A DNA stretch of 64,000 nucleotides from Microglena sp. YARC. Its lineage: Eukaryota; Chlorophyta; Chlorophyceae; Chlamydomonadales; Chlamydomonadaceae. Below are positions 63,988-64,000 of the stretch, piece after piece (the first letter of the stretch is position 1; every line of letters starts with the position of its first letter). The notes beneath the pieces were generated by a model. It searched no databases. It was not told the origin of the DNA and was given only the letters and a program-made list of their open reading frames with translations. The position numbers were made by a program, and so were the translations under genes. The stretch lies in contig CM039466.1 of assembly GCA_022414725.1 (NCBI GenBank), positions 19,716,970 to 19,780,969 on the forward strand, written 5' to 3'.

Positions 63988-64000
63988 CCCATCCTCGAAT

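Overview
The window is a piece of a eukaryotic nuclear genome carrying one very large gene on the minus strand: an axonemal dynein heavy chain, the ATPase motor of cilia and flagella. The coding sequence enters near position 63987 (N-terminus) and runs down to position 1092, inside the AAA3 module. AAA4, the stalk, AAA5, AAA6 and the C-terminal domain would lie beyond position 1. About 30 exons can be placed. Together they give the N-terminal tail, the linker ending in a YLEKKRLSF motif, AAA1, AAA2 and most of AAA3. AAA1 begins only about 1,300-1,500 residues in, which is short for a heavy chain. That fits the single-headed inner-arm class (DNAH3/7/12-like) better than outer-arm or cytoplasmic chains. 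This is inferred from length only.

Layout from the 5' end of the gene (high coordinates): exons 1-6 (64-52 kb) encode the tail; exons 7-13 (50-36 kb) the tail helical bundles; exons 14-18 (33.4-28.6 kb) the linker; exons 19-24 (27.1-18.5 kb) AAA1 and the start of AAA2; exons 25-28 (16.8-8.5 kb) AAA2, interrupted by a run of exactly 1,000 N (13001-14000); exons 29-32 (6.05-1.09 kb) AAA3. Donor and acceptor phases agree wherever the sequence is clean (exons 3-13 and 28-32). Exons between about 8.5 and 33.4 kb are all broken by single-base indels while their dynein motifs stay readable across frames. I read that as unpolished long-read consensus, not as a pseudogene.

More than 80% of the window is intron, and the introns are almost wholly tandem repeats. 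The striking feature is that most arrays contain copies of the neighbouring exon edge together with its splice site. Acceptor-side exon starts are copied upstream of the true exon and donor-side exon ends are copied downstream. Exon 30's P-loop end is present 7 times, exon 11's 3' half 9 times, exon 13's 3' half about 10 times. In at least eight introns the sense strand is G/T-rich on the donor side and C/A-rich on the acceptor side, with a sharp switch between. The two halves could pair and bring the splice sites together.

Mobile DNA is nested in the introns: a 1,145-bp element with 25-bp terminal inverted repeats and a TA target duplication (58139-59283), two short TA-flanked MITEs (30980-31132 and 50835-51010), a dispersed family of roughly 200-bp elements (five copies), and a snap-back element with a telomere-like TTTAGG core.

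Organism: a flagellate eukaryote with canonical GT-AG introns. Telomere-like TTTAGGG tracts and GC-rich hairpin repeats make a green alga (perhaps a chlamydomonadalean) my best guess, at low confidence. I found no rRNA, tRNA, CRISPR array or second protein-coding gene.
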